From JAAFIM01 sp964467315 (GTDB taxonomy: Bacteria; Bacteroidota; Bacteroidia; Chitinophagales; Saprospiraceae), in the NCBI GenBank assembly GCA_964467315.1, contig CAYXSA010000006.1, positions 1 through 64,000 of the forward strand: a stretch of 64,000 nt of DNA, given 5' to 3'. The position numbers and the translations under genes were made by a program. Below, piece after piece: positions 49,446 to 58,507 of this stretch (positions within the stretch are counted from its first letter, which is position 1; every line of letters begins with the position of its first letter). The notes beneath the pieces were generated by a model. The model saw only the letters and a program-made list of their open reading frames with translations, did not search any database and was not told where the DNA came from.

Positions 49446-50129
49446 ATGGGCGCAAAGGTACGGAATTTCGGGCTTAGAATGGTTTTTATGGGTTTTTTTA
49501 TTTGCGCGCTCTGCCATTCGAGTTTGTGGGCGCAGACTACAGATATAGAAAAAGCCGAAAAGCTGCTTCAGTCCGCCGTCGGCGACTACGACGGGGCGCG
49601 CTACGAGCTTGCGGAGCAGCAGCTTGGGGAGGCGATAAAGCTTTGCGGGGCGGAAAAGTCGCTTTGCGAGATTTTACACTATTATCGGGCGCTGACGCGG
49701 GCGCGCCTGCAGCGCCTGCCTGCGGCTTTGGAGGATTTGGCTACGGCTATCTCCCTGCTAAACGCGGGCGAAAAGCTGCATTATCGCTTCCTGCAAGCCG
49801 AATGGCAGCATACGGAGCGCCAAAACGCTGCCGCTTTGCAAACTTTAGAGCAGCTTTTGCCCCTTGCCGAGCAGCAAAAAAACGATTTTTTGCCCGATGC
49901 CTACACCTTGCAGGGGCAGTTGCTGTTGCAACAAAACAAAGCCCGCCCCGCACTCGCGGCGCTCAATCGCGCTTTGGAGCTTCGCGCTGAGCTGCCTAAG
50001 GCGCTGTATTATCGCGCCTTCGCCTTTTTCGCCGTCGGCGCGCCCGATAAAGCCTGCGCCGACCTGCAAGCCGCCGCCCAATTGGGGCACAGCGAAGCCC
50101 AAGCCGCCGCAGCGAAATACTGCGAGTAG
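49446..50129 (+). CDS. Secreted TPR protein
   Basis: 227 residues, or 216 if the ATG at 49479 is used (MVFMGFFICALCHSSLWAQT, a good signal peptide). Then several TPR helix pairs: YDGARYELAEQQLGEAIKLC, LQRLPAALEDLATAISLLNA, LLQQNKARPALAALNRALEL and AFFAVGAPDKACADLQAAAQ. It acts as a protein-binding scaffold in the periplasm; partners unknown. Divergent from the hydroxylase gene with only 27 nt between starts. Ends one base before the convergent msrB stop. Confidence 0.82.
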   Translation: MGAKVRNFGLRMVFMGFFICALCHSSLWAQTTDIEKAEKLLQSAVGDYDGARYELAEQQLGEAIKLCGAEKSLCEILHYYRALTRARLQRLPAALEDLATAISLLNAGEKLHYRFLQAEWQHTERQNAAALQTLEQLLPLAEQQKNDFLPDAYTLQGQLLLQQNKARPALAALNRALELRAELPKALYYRAFAFFAVGAPDKACADLQAAAQLGHSEAQAAAAKYCE

Positions 50130-50537
50130 TTAGGAATTAGGAGTTACGAATGGCTCAAACTTCAAGGAAGCCGAATTGATGCAATAACGCTTGCCGCTGG
50201 GCGGCGGACCATCCTCAAAAATGTGCCCCAAATGCCCCTCACAACTCACGCAAAGCAACTCCACGCGCCGCATTCCATGCGAATTATCCGCACGCTGCAC
50301 GATGTTCGCGCCCTCCAATTCGCCCCAAAAGCTGGGCCAGCCACAACCCGAATGGTATTTGTGTGTGCTCTCAAAAAGCGCCTGCCCACAACCTGCACAG
50401 TGGTAAGTTCCCCGCTCTTCATGCTCGTAAAATTCGCCCGTAAAGGGGCGTTCTGTACCCGCTTTTCTTAGCACATGATACTGTATATCACTGAGTTCTG
50501 CACGCCATTCGGCATCGGTTTTTTGTACTTTTTTCAT
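50130..50537 (-). CDS. msrB: Peptide-methionine (R)-S-oxide reductase
   Basis: 135 residues. The zinc-binding pairs CAGC (47-50) and CVSC (96-99) are present; catalytic Cys119 in RYCINSASL; HSGCGWPSF and GHIFEDGPPP complete the active site. It reduces methionine-R-sulfoxide in proteins using thioredoxin. No signal peptide, so cytoplasmic. The gene stops 1 nt from the end of the convergent TPR gene. Full length. Confidence 0.97.
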   Translation of the reverse strand: MKKVQKTDAEWRAELSDIQYHVLRKAGTERPFTGEFYEHEERGTYHCAGCGQALFESTHKYHSGCGWPSFWGELEGANIVQRADNSHGMRRVELLCVSCEGHLGHIFEDGPPPSGKRYCINSASLKFEPFVTPNS

Positions 50538-50569
50538 GCTTTTTTCTGTCTTTTTGGGGTTTTTTTTTG

Positions 50570-50655
50570 GGCGTGCCCCCGCGCCTTTGGCGCGGGGTCG
50601 GGCTATCCATTGCGAGCCGTAGCATGCTACGGCTCTACATTTCTATCCCTCACGC
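50570..50655 (+). repeat. Three-stem interspersed element, copy 19 (overlaps a gene end)
   Basis: Plus orientation. Arm 1 CCCCGCGCC/GGCGCGGGG, arm 2 AGCCGTAGCATGCTACGGCT. The last six bases (TCACGC) are, on the minus strand, the GCG codon and TGA stop of the methyltransferase gene, so the element forms the end of that gene. Confidence 0.9.
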
Positions 50656-51402
50656 GATTTCCATCTGTAGGATAAGTCTGGGGCTTTCTTCCCTTGAAAA
50701 ACTATTTAACTCATAATCGCCCCAAAAGTTCAACACACGCAAGCCCGCCGCTGCCGCTATCCGCTCAAAATCCTCCAAACCGAAAGCCCGCACCCGCTCC
50801 TGAAATTCGCCCGCTGCCTTTTCCGTAGTGTTTTCCGTTACCCAAATATCCTTGACGATATAGCCATCTTCTATCTTCCGCCGAATATCAAACTTATACC
50901 CGTTGAGCACCTGCGTTTCTTCTGCTACCAGCCGCTGCATAGCGCGCTCGGCATTGATAAAATCCAGTACCAACTGCCCGCCCTCTTTCAGCGCAGCCGC
51001 CCAATGCCGCATAACCTGCGTATGAATTTCGTCGCTTTCAAAGTATCCGAAACTCGTAAATAAGTTTAGCAGCAAATCAAATTTCCCCCGCGCCGCCGCC
51101 AGCGGCTGCAGCATATCCTGCCGAGCAAAATGACAGTTTTTGGGCAAGTTAGCCCCCGACTTCGCCGCCTCTATGCTATTGGCTGCCAAGTCAAACCCCC
51201 AAACCTCCGAATCGGGCAGCCTATGCGCTATCTGCCGCGCATGCCGACCCTTTCCACAAGCTACATCGGCAATGCGCGCCCCCCCCTCCAAGCCCAAACA
51301 GCCCAAAAGCACTTCTATAAACCTTTCCGCCTCCGCCTCATTTCTGTGCTGATACAAAATATGATACAAAGGACTATCAAACCAAGTAGCAAACCAAGAC
51401 AT
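50650..51402 (-). CDS. Class I SAM-dependent methyltransferase
   Basis: 250 residues from the ATG at 51402 (MSWFATWFDSPLYHILYQHR); upstream codons encode SSFVIRHSSF from a heptamer repeat. SAM motif I ARIADVACGKGRHARQIA, then GFDLAANSIEAA and LLNLFTSFGYF. The N-terminal DSPLYHILYQHRNEAEAERF is common in a bacteroidete group of small-molecule methyltransferases; the substrate is unknown. The final codon and stop are supplied by interspersed copy 19. Confidence 0.88.
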   Translation of the reverse strand: MSWFATWFDSPLYHILYQHRNEAEAERFIEVLLGCLGLEGGARIADVACGKGRHARQIAHRLPDSEVWGFDLAANSIEAAKSGANLPKNCHFARQDMLQPLAAARGKFDLLLNLFTSFGYFESDEIHTQVMRHWAAALKEGGQLVLDFINAERAMQRLVAEETQVLNGYKFDIRRKIEDGYIVKDIWVTENTTEKAAGEFQERVRAFGLEDFERIAAAAGLRVLNFWGDYELNSFSREESPRLILQMEIA

Positions 51403-51410
51403 ATCTTTTT

Positions 51411-51449
51411 GAATGATGAATGACGAATGACGAATGACGAATGACGAAG
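51411..51449. repeat. Period-7 tandem repeat (ATGACGA)5
   Basis: Five ATGACGA-type heptamers upstream of the methyltransferase start. Confidence 0.88.
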
Positions 51450-51555
51450 TATTAATAATAATGCACAAGTAGGGGCGAATAAATATTCGCCCTCGCTGCG
51501 CCTATAGACAAAAATAACGCCCCTGCACTCTATACTATAGCGCAGGGGCATTATT

Positions 51556-51600
51556 TTTCACTTTTCACTTTTCGCTACGCGTTCACTACGTGGTCACTTT
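51556..51600. repeat. Period-7 repeat (TTTTCAC), degenerate
   Basis: CACTTTTCACTTTTCGCTAC then GTTCACTACGTGGTCAC, inverse of AAAAGTG; overlaps the end of the starch synthase gene. A GCCCCTGC/GCAGGGGC hairpin lies just left at 51521-51550. Confidence 0.75.
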
Positions 51601-52401
51601 TTAGACTGTAGTTGGCTGCATTAGCTCACTGTAAAACCCTAAATAGTTGCTCGTTTCTAAGTCGCAGCCTTGAGCTACGATGGTAGAGCTGGGTAGATTG
51701 GGCGCGTCCTCCGCCGCAAGGTGCAAAATCAATCCGTCGGCATTGCTGGCTACCCCGCGAACTAAGTCCCAAACGCCTTCCGACTCGAAACCTAAACTGC
51801 CTTTAAGCTGGTTTTCTTCTGTTTTTTTCGCCCATTGCGCGCCAAACTCGGCGTTGCAAACAGCCGTGCTGTACAAGGAGCAAACCAATTTTGCATTCTG
51901 AAACACTGGCTCATTGCGGTACGAACTGCGCAAGTACGCAGGCAACAAAGACGAAAGCCAACCATGACAGTGCACCACATCAGGCGACCAGCCAAATTTT
52001 TTCACCGTCTCGATGATGCTTTTTGCAAAAAACACCATTCTATCCATACTGCCCGCATTCACCAAGCCCGCCTCGTCGCGGAACTGCTCGTAATGCTTGA
52101 AAAATTCGTCGTTGTCGAGAAAGTACACCTGCAAACGCGTACCCGGCAAAGAAGCAACCTTTATTATCAAAGGGCAATCGTCGTCATCAACCATGATATT
52201 CATACCCGATAGGCGCACGACCTCATGCAGCCTATGTCGGCGCTCATTCACGCAGCCCAAACGCGGCATCAAAATACGCACGTCTGCGCCTGATTCTTGC
52301 AGCGTTTTCGCCGTGAGAAATACCGTTTCTGCCATTTCCGTCGCCTCTGTGTAAGGGCTCATTTCCTGAGCTATCAGCAGCACTTTCTTTTTGTCAGCCA
52401 T
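51601..52401 (-). CDS. Glycogen/starch synthase catalytic domain (GT5 N-terminal half)
   Basis: 266 residues from the ATG at 52401; the 77 codons before it come from interspersed copy 20. MADKKKVLLIAQEMSPYTEA and then RILMPRLGCVNER and PDVVHCHGWLSSLLPAYLR match the GT5 ADP-glucose-binding half. A full synthase has about 470 residues; the C-terminal nucleotide-sugar domain is missing. Bacteroidota often carry such a 260-270-residue single-domain protein, so this may be the normal family form. Activity is uncertain. Confidence 0.85.
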   Translation of the reverse strand: MADKKKVLLIAQEMSPYTEATEMAETVFLTAKTLQESGADVRILMPRLGCVNERRHRLHEVVRLSGMNIMVDDDDCPLIIKVASLPGTRLQVYFLDNDEFFKHYEQFRDEAGLVNAGSMDRMVFFAKSIIETVKKFGWSPDVVHCHGWLSSLLPAYLRSSYRNEPVFQNAKLVCSLYSTAVCNAEFGAQWAKKTEENQLKGSLGFESEGVWDLVRGVASNADGLILHLAAEDAPNLPSSTIVAQGCDLETSNYLGFYSELMQPTTV

Positions 52402-52534
52402 ACTTTTTTTACGCGTAGTAAAATAAAAACATCGAAGATTGCCCCGATGCGGCTGCAAATATACGAATAAAAATTCATCTTTGCTGCATTTTTCCCAAAT
52501 TTTGCCCGCATCGGTTTTAGGAGGTATTTTTTTG

Positions 52535-52641
52535 GGCGTGCCCGCGCCGCTAAAAAGGCGGCGCGGTCGGGCTGTTCGGGGCGCAACTGTAGGGACAAGG
52601 CATGCCTTGTCCCTACAGCGCGCCCCTACCATCCCTCACGC
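52535..52641 (+). repeat. Three-stem interspersed element, copy 20
   Basis: Plus orientation. Arm 1 CGCGCCGC/GCGGCGCG, arm 2 contains GTAGGGACAAGGCATGCC and its inverse. CTATC is CCATC and GGGCTAT is GGGCTGT here. It lies upstream of the starch synthase start. Confidence 0.9.
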
Positions 52642-52703
52642 AATAAAAAATCCCCGCCCACGCCAAAGAGGCGGGGCGGGGCATAGTCCCATAGAAAAAA
52701 GGC

Positions 52704-54884
52704 TTATCTGCTCACAAAAAGCTCCCGATACTTCGGCAAAGGCCAAAGCTCATCAGCTACCAAAATCTCCAGCCCATCGACCGCATCGCGCAAAGCCTGC
52801 ATCAGGGGCTTTATCTCCGTGCAGTAAGCCTGCGCCTTCGCACGCGAATCAAAATCCGCTACCGCATTCCGTACCTCGCTAAGTGCTTTCGTATGCTCGT
52901 AGATGGCTTGTATCTGCTCGCTCAAAGCAGCGATTTGCCGCAGTTGCCCCGCGTAATGGCTTTTGTCGAAACCCAACTGTTGTAGCTGCTGCACATTATC
53001 GCTCAATTGAGTCTGATAATTTACCGCCGCAGGCAAGATAAGCGCAAAGGCGATTTCCGCCAGCGTACGCGACTCTATCTCCAGCTCCAAACTATAGCTT
53101 TCCAAACGCACTTCGTGGTGCGCGTGCAATTCCTCCTTCGACAATACGCCCGACTCCTCAAACAAGTCCTGCGCCCAGTCGCTCAAATACGCATCTAAAG
53201 CCGCAGGCGTATCGGGCAGATTGCTCAATCCGCGTGCAGCGGCTTCCTCTCGCCAAGCATCGCTGTAGCCGTCGCCCTCGAAACGTATGTTTTTCGACTC
53301 CGTAATATAGCGCTTCAGTATACTTAAGATAGCTTGGTCTTGTGTAGAGCCCGCAGCAGTAAGCTGCGCTATCTCGGCGCAAAGGTCTTTGAGCTGCTTG
53401 CCAACCATCATATTGAGCACCGTCATCGGAGCGGCGCAGTTGGCAGAAGAGCCGACCATGCGCACCTCAAATTTATTGCCCGTGAAGGCAAAGGGCGAAG
53501 TGCGATTGCGGTCGGTATTGTCCAATTCGAGATTGGGTATGGTATCCAATAAGTTCAAAATCTGCTGTACACCCGCGTCTGTAGTGGTGCCCGCCTCCAG
53601 CGCATTGAGTACCTTCGTGAGCGCATCGCCTACGAAAACCGAAACTATAGCGGGCGGTGCTTCATTCGCGCCCAAACGATGGTCGTTGGAAGCGGTGGCG
53701 ATGGTAGCCCGCAGCAAATCGGCATATCTGTGCACCGCCTTCACCGTGCTAATAAAAAAGGTCAAAAACTGCAAATTCTTACCAGGGTTTTTACCAGGAG
53801 AAAGCAGATTTTTGCCCGTATTCGTTGCCATCGACCAGTTGTTGTGCTTGCCCGAACCGTTTACGCCTGCAAAGGGCTTTTCGTGCAGCAAAACGCGGAA
53901 ATGATGCCGACGCGCTATTCTATCCATCAAATCCATCAAAAGTTGATTGTGGTCGACGGCGATATTGAGCGTTTCGTAAATCGGCGCAAGCTCGTATTGA
54001 TTGGGCGCAACTTCGTTGTGGCGGGTACGCACGGGTATCCCTAAGCGATGGGATTCTATCTCCAGCTCCCGCATAAAGGCGTATACGCGGGGCGGTATCG
54101 TGCCGAAATAGTGGTCTTCGAGCTGCTGCCCTTTGGCGGCTTTTTTGCCGACCAGCGTGCGACCCGTTAGCGCCAAGTCTACCCGCGCCTCAAACAGCGC
54201 CTCATCGAGCAAAAAATACTCCTGCTCCCAGCCTAAGGTAACCTCTACGCGATTTACGGCAGGGTCAAACAGTTGGCAGACGCGCACGGCGTATTCTTGC
54301 AAGAATTTTTGCGACTTTAGTAGGGGCAATTTATAGTCGAGCGAGTGCCCACCATAGGTAACAAATATCGTAGGCACGCAGAGCGTGCGCGCCGCATCGA
54401 CTTCGATAATAAAAGCAGGCGAGGTCGGATCCCAAGCCGTATAACCGCGCGCCTCGAAGGTCGTGCGCAAGCCGCCTCCAGGGAAGGAAGAACCATCGGG
54501 CTCTTGTTGTACAAGCGCAGCGCCAGAAAACTCTTCTATGGCTTTGCCCGTATGGTCGAGCGTAAAAAAGGAATCATGCTTTTCGGCAGTGCGACCCGTG
54601 AGCGGCTGAAACCAATGCGCGTAATGCGTTACGCCCTGTGCTTGTGCCCATTTGCGCATAGCATCGGCGACGAGCTCAGCAAGCTGTCGAGAAAGCGGCT
54701 GCTGTGCCTGCAATAAGGCTTGCAATTGGTCGTAAATGGCAGCAGGCAAATACTCGCGCATGACTGCATCGCCAAAAACACGAGAGCCGAAAAATGCCGT
54801 CGTAGGCATTTCGGGCACTTGTACCGCTATGCGCGCCCGCGAAGAAGCCGCACGCAAAGCATCAAAACGAGAAGACCTAAGCAT
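52704..54884 (-). CDS. glnN: Type III glutamine synthetase
   Basis: 726 residues, the length of GSIII. MLRSSRFDALRAASSRARIA at the N-terminus and FFGSRVFGDAVMREYLP are typical GSIII. Catalytic blocks include GWEQEYFLLDEALFEARVDL, TRHNEVAPNQYELAPIYE, GVNGSGKHNNWSMAT and RVMVGSSANCAAPMTV-like KFEVRMVGSSANCAAPM. It makes glutamine from glutamate and ammonia, and is the main GS form in many Bacteroidota. ATG at 54884; a heptamer repeat lies directly upstream. Intact. Confidence 0.97.
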   Translation of the reverse strand: MLRSSRFDALRAASSRARIAVQVPEMPTTAFFGSRVFGDAVMREYLPAAIYDQLQALLQAQQPLSRQLAELVADAMRKWAQAQGVTHYAHWFQPLTGRTAEKHDSFFTLDHTGKAIEEFSGAALVQQEPDGSSFPGGGLRTTFEARGYTAWDPTSPAFIIEVDAARTLCVPTIFVTYGGHSLDYKLPLLKSQKFLQEYAVRVCQLFDPAVNRVEVTLGWEQEYFLLDEALFEARVDLALTGRTLVGKKAAKGQQLEDHYFGTIPPRVYAFMRELEIESHRLGIPVRTRHNEVAPNQYELAPIYETLNIAVDHNQLLMDLMDRIARRHHFRVLLHEKPFAGVNGSGKHNNWSMATNTGKNLLSPGKNPGKNLQFLTFFISTVKAVHRYADLLRATIATASNDHRLGANEAPPAIVSVFVGDALTKVLNALEAGTTTDAGVQQILNLLDTIPNLELDNTDRNRTSPFAFTGNKFEVRMVGSSANCAAPMTVLNMMVGKQLKDLCAEIAQLTAAGSTQDQAILSILKRYITESKNIRFEGDGYSDAWREEAAARGLSNLPDTPAALDAYLSDWAQDLFEESGVLSKEELHAHHEVRLESYSLELEIESRTLAEIAFALILPAAVNYQTQLSDNVQQLQQLGFDKSHYAGQLRQIAALSEQIQAIYEHTKALSEVRNAVADFDSRAKAQAYCTEIKPLMQALRDAVDGLEILVADELWPLPKYRELFVSR

Positions 54885-54889
54885 GATGA

Positions 54890-54920
54890 GAGTTACGAAT
54901 TACGAGTTACGAGTTACGAG
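54890..54920. repeat. Period-7 tandem repeat (GTTACGA/ATTACGA)
   Basis: Four GTTACGA/ATTACGA units directly upstream of glnN. Confidence 0.88.
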
Positions 54921-55062
54921 GGGCGTAAAATCGTGTTATTGATGGAGGGAACTGATTTCGGGGGCAAAAGTAGAGAAAAAACTTCTTACTCCGCGATGCC
55001 AAGCTATGCTTTAATATATTGAATGCGCGCCGCGCCCTTTGCGCGGCGCGCGCCATATTTTT

Positions 55063-55167
55063 GCGTGAGGGATAGAAGGGGCGCTGTAGGGACAAGGCAT
55101 GCCTTGTCCCTACAGTTGCGCCCCACATAGCCCGACCGCGCCGCCTTTTTAGCGGCGCGGGCACGCC
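55063..55167 (-). repeat. Three-stem interspersed element, copy 21
   Basis: Minus orientation. Arm 2 contains GTAGGGACAAGGCATGCC and its inverse, identical in type to copy 20; arm 1 CGCGCCGC/GCGGCGCG. A GCGCGCCGCGCC-like hairpin (55025-55053) lies next to it. Confidence 0.92.
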
Positions 55168-55171
55168 CAAA

Positions 55172-55200
55172 GAATTACGAATTACGAATTACGAATTACG
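55172..55200. repeat. Period-7 tandem repeat (ATTACGA)4
   Basis: Four perfect ATTACGA units adjoining interspersed copy 21. Confidence 0.9.
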
Positions 55201-55284
55201 TGCATGGCAAGCATAGCGAGCCATCAATTACGATTGTGCTTTGCATATATTTTTGAGTGCAAACGTCTTATGCGCAAAATTTGT

Positions 55285-55311
55285 CAATCGTCATTCGTCA
55301 TTCGTCATTAT
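55285..55311. repeat. Period-7 tandem repeat (TCGTCAT)
   Basis: Three to four TCGTCAT units 34 nt upstream of the carbonic anhydrase ATG; in frame they encode SSFVIRH. Confidence 0.85.
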
Positions 55312-55344
55312 CTTTGTGTTTCACCTATTCAACACTTTTTTACG

Positions 55345-56124
55345 ATGAAAAAACTCCTTTTTTGTGCTGCTACTGCTGCGCTACTGCTACAAATGAGCGC
55401 TTGCAAAAGCGATAAAATCGAATGCCTAACAGACCCGCAGGGCGAAAAGTATTTCGATTGGGGCTACAGTTATACGAATGGACCCGAACTTTGGGGGCAA
55501 TGCTACGAGGACTGCAATGGCAAAAAGCAGTCGCCCATCAACATCGAAACCAGCAAAGCGGAAAGCGATGCCGCGCTAACGGCGCTGCAACTTGACTACC
55601 AGCCCACGCCCCTGCACGTACTCAATAATGGGCACGCCATAGAATTGGAGTACGAAGAGGGCAGCACCCTGCAACTCGATGGCGCAAGCTACGAGCTAAA
55701 ACAGGCGCATTTTCATGCGGGGAGCGAGCACAGCATCAACGACGAATTTGCAGAATCCGAGATACACCTCGTGCACAAAACCGCCGCAGGCGACTTTGCC
55801 GTTATCGGCGTAATGATAGAGGAAGGCGCAGAAAATGCGTTTTTTGCCCAATTTTTCGACAATCTCCCCATGATAGAAGGGCAGCACTACGAAAACATGG
55901 ACGCAAGCCTCAATATACTCGATATGCTGCCCGCCAATCGCGCTTATTACACTTACGAGGGCTCGCTAACGACCCCCAGATGTACGGAAGGCGTAAAATG
56001 GATTGTTTTGCAAGAGCCTATCACGGCTTCAGCCCAGCAAATCGAGCTGCTGCACGCCATTTTGCACGTTACGCATCGCCCTGTGCAGAAACTCAACCGC
56101 CGCACAGTGCGCAAATTTGATTAA
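55345..56124 (+). CDS. Alpha-class carbonic anhydrase lipoprotein
   Basis: 259 residues from the ATG at 55345; longer frames are repeat-derived. Signal MKKLLFCAATAALLLQMSAC with lipobox MSAC. Alpha-CA features: FDWGYSYTNGPELWGQ, KKQSPINIETS, zinc histidines in AHFHAGSEHSI and EIHLVH, and YEGSLTTPRCTEGVKWIVLQ near the C-terminus. It interconverts CO2 and bicarbonate in the periplasm or at the outer membrane. Intact active site. Confidence 0.95.
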   Translation: MKKLLFCAATAALLLQMSACKSDKIECLTDPQGEKYFDWGYSYTNGPELWGQCYEDCNGKKQSPINIETSKAESDAALTALQLDYQPTPLHVLNNGHAIELEYEEGSTLQLDGASYELKQAHFHAGSEHSINDEFAESEIHLVHKTAAGDFAVIGVMIEEGAENAFFAQFFDNLPMIEGQHYENMDASLNILDMLPANRAYYTYEGSLTTPRCTEGVKWIVLQEPITASAQQIELLHAILHVTHRPVQKLNRRTVRKFD

Positions 56125-56216
56125 GCAACTGTAAAAATTAGGTGTTTTTTGTGCTGGGTAAGGGCGAATAATTATTCGCCCCTACGCTGCACGGCAATTT
56201 TTGTTTTATCCTACGC

Positions 56217-57488
56217 CTACATCTTGCGCTTGGAACGCATATAATTGTCGGATTTGGACATTTTTTGCGATACCTGAAACTCCTCGCGCTCCATGCTTGC
56301 CATATCGGGCAGGCGCAGCAAATAAGCCTGCATATCGGCGAGTTGCTTGGCGAGTTGCTCCGATGAGGGGAACATTTCCACGTAGGCTTTTAGGTAGCCG
56401 ATGGCGTGCTCGAGCTGCGTTTTTGCCTTGTCGAATTGGCGTTGGTCGCTCAATAGCATCGCCGCCTGAAAGAGGTCGTTCGATACGAAAAAGACCGCAT
56501 TTTCTACCGCATCGCGCTGTATGCCCGACTGATAAACGCTTTGGCTGCCCGTAGGCAGCAGCGACAAATGTACGTTTTCCGTTACCTTGCCCAAAGTCTC
56601 TACTACATCGTCGTAGCTAAATTGCACCTTAAAATCTATGGCATAATCGAAGGGTTTAGCTACTTTGAAGCGGATAACTATAGCCTTTTCTTCTTCGGAA
56701 AATACGTCATTGAAATTCACCCGCACTTTACCCGCCTCTTGCTGCGCCAAGTAGCCATAAATTTTATCAAATTGCAGATGCTGCGCCGCATAATCGAGCT
56801 GCAAGATGGTATTTTGCGCCACGACGGAGAGCAAACCCGATAGTTCGCGGGCGAAAATGTTGGGTATCTGTTCGGGCGTTTCTATAAAATAGTAGTTCGC
56901 GCCGCCATGCTCGGCGAGTTGGGTCATCAATTCTTCGTTGAAATCTGCGCCCACGCCAAAGCTGGAAAGACCGATGCGGTTTTCTCTAAATTGTTTGCGC
57001 GCGATGTCTTGCAGTTGTGCGGGTTCGGTGATGCCTGCGTTGGCAAGCCCATCGGAAAGCAGCAAAATGCGATTTACGAAACCTTCTTTTTGGGTACTGC
57101 GCACTTGGTTGTAGCCTTCCAGCATACCGCCGCTAAGGTTGGTTGTGTTTCGCGCAAAAATCTGCGCTACCTTCGCGTGCAGCGCCTGTTTATCGGTAAC
57201 ACGGGCAGAAGGGCTAACGACCTCAACTACATCGTCGTACTGCACAATCGATAAATAATCGCTCGAATTTAGATTCTGTATAACGAAATCAACGGCTTGT
57301 TTGACGTATTTTAACTTGTCGCCCTGCATAGAGCCGCTGCGGTCTATCACGAGCGAGATATTGAGCGGGGCGCGCTCACCTTTGGGCACAAATTTGGCGG
57401 CTTTCAGCTCTGCGAAAAAAAAGATTTCCTGCTTGCCTTGCAAAAAATAGGCATTGTCTAAGCGCGCATTTAGTTGGAGTGGTTTCAT
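56217..57488 (-). CDS. VWA-domain protein (vault/inter-alpha-trypsin-like)
   Basis: 423 residues from the ATG at 57488; the preceding 54 codons overlap interspersed copy 22 and are not coding. Von Willebrand A domain with MIDAS motif DRSGSMQG near residue 50, then Thr in NTTNLSGG and Asp in LLLSDGLANAG. The C-terminal 100 residues are helical, TPR-like (KAKTQLEHAIGYLKAYVEMF). No signal peptide. It likely binds a protein via a metal-dependent site; role unknown. Divergent from the AraC-type gene. Confidence 0.88.
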   Translation of the reverse strand: MKPLQLNARLDNAYFLQGKQEIFFFAELKAAKFVPKGERAPLNISLVIDRSGSMQGDKLKYVKQAVDFVIQNLNSSDYLSIVQYDDVVEVVSPSARVTDKQALHAKVAQIFARNTTNLSGGMLEGYNQVRSTQKEGFVNRILLLSDGLANAGITEPAQLQDIARKQFRENRIGLSSFGVGADFNEELMTQLAEHGGANYYFIETPEQIPNIFARELSGLLSVVAQNTILQLDYAAQHLQFDKIYGYLAQQEAGKVRVNFNDVFSEEEKAIVIRFKVAKPFDYAIDFKVQFSYDDVVETLGKVTENVHLSLLPTGSQSVYQSGIQRDAVENAVFFVSNDLFQAAMLLSDQRQFDKAKTQLEHAIGYLKAYVEMFPSSEQLAKQLADMQAYLLRLPDMASMEREEFQVSQKMSKSDNYMRSKRKM

Positions 57489-57589
57489 CGTCTGGGCTAT
57501 TTTGTGGTTGGATAAAAAGAAGATAAACCGCAAAAGGGAGCTAAAAAGTTCCCTGAAAATAAAATTTTTCGTTGTTTTTTTGATTTTTG

Positions 57590-57680
57590 GGCGTGCCCGC
57601 AGCCCCAAAAAGGGGGCTGCGGTCGGGCTATTCATTGCGAGCCGTAGCATGCTACGGCTCTACATTTCTATCCCTCACGC
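57590..57680 (+). repeat. Three-stem interspersed element, copy 22
   Basis: Plus orientation. Arm 1 CGCAGCCCC/GGGGCTGCG, arm 2 AGCCGTAGCATGCTACGGCT followed by CTACATTTCTATCCCTC, nearly identical in its right half to copy 19. Confidence 0.92.
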
Positions 57681-57846
57681 AAAACCAACCCTTGCCGCAA
57701 AAAACGAACCCTATCTTAAAAAAAAAGCGGCGCAAAAAACAAATCTATTCGCAAAATGGCATATATTAACACTCTTGCCTCACCCAAAAAATACGACTGT
57801 CGTGTTAGCAATCCCAGCAGTAAAAGCAAAAATTTTCATAAAATAT

Positions 57847-58386
57847 ATGGTCAGCCTACGCTGCAAATTGCTAGTCATGGAGGAGCTAAAAAAACTGAAT
57901 ATACAATACGCCGTAGTCGATTTGGGCGTGGTGGAAATGCTCGAAGAAATTAGCCAAGAGCAGCGCGAAAAATTGCGCAAAAACCTGATACAATCGGGCT
58001 TAGAGCTACTCGACGACAAACGCAGCATCTTGATAGAGCGCATACAAAACGCCGTAATAGAGATGATACATTTTTCTGCCGAGCTGCCAAAAGTAAACTA
58101 TTCGGTCTATATCGGTGAAAAATTGGGCTTAGACTATAGCTACCTTTCGAGCATATTCGCAGAAGTAAAAGGCATGACCCTGCAAAATTATATCATCTTA
58201 CACAAGATAGAAAAGGTCAAAGAGCTGCTATTTTACAAGGAGCTGAATTTGACGGAAATATCCTACCTGCTACAGTATAGCAGCGTGGCGCATCTCTCCA
58301 ATCAATTCAAAAAAATCACAGGGCTCACGCCTTCCTTCTACAAAAAGATGCGGCAAAACAGACAGCTCAACCTCGAAAATATATAA
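57847..58386 (+). CDS. AraC-family transcriptional regulator, small
   Basis: 179 residues from the ATG at 57847 (MVSLRCKLLVMEELKKLNIQ). The C-terminal 100 residues hold two helix-turn-helix motifs (VNYSVYIGEKLGLDYSYLSS; LTEISYLLQYSSVAHLSNQF followed by KKITGLTPSFYKKM). The N-terminal 70 residues (CKLLVMEELKKLNIQYAVVD) form a short sensor region I recall in bacteroidete AraC proteins of about 190 residues. Divergent from the VWA gene; upstream of the ice-binding protein on the same strand with 121 nt between. Confidence 0.9.
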   Translation: MVSLRCKLLVMEELKKLNIQYAVVDLGVVEMLEEISQEQREKLRKNLIQSGLELLDDKRSILIERIQNAVIEMIHFSAELPKVNYSVYIGEKLGLDYSYLSSIFAEVKGMTLQNYIILHKIEKVKELLFYKELNLTEISYLLQYSSVAHLSNQFKKITGLTPSFYKKMRQNRQLNLENI

Positions 58387-58507
58387 TTAATTCTATTTTG
58401 ATAATCAAGGATATATGTAACTTTATTCCTAATTTCTGTAATGTTTTTGGTAGTTTAGAGACCTACCTTTGTTGTGTGGAAATTCTTCCTCCGTTTATCA
58501 TTACAAC

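Noticed and set aside
51601..52401. Starch synthase gene as truncated pseudogene
   Set aside because: The frame is intact and the length matches the single-domain form common in Bacteroidota, so truncation is not supported.
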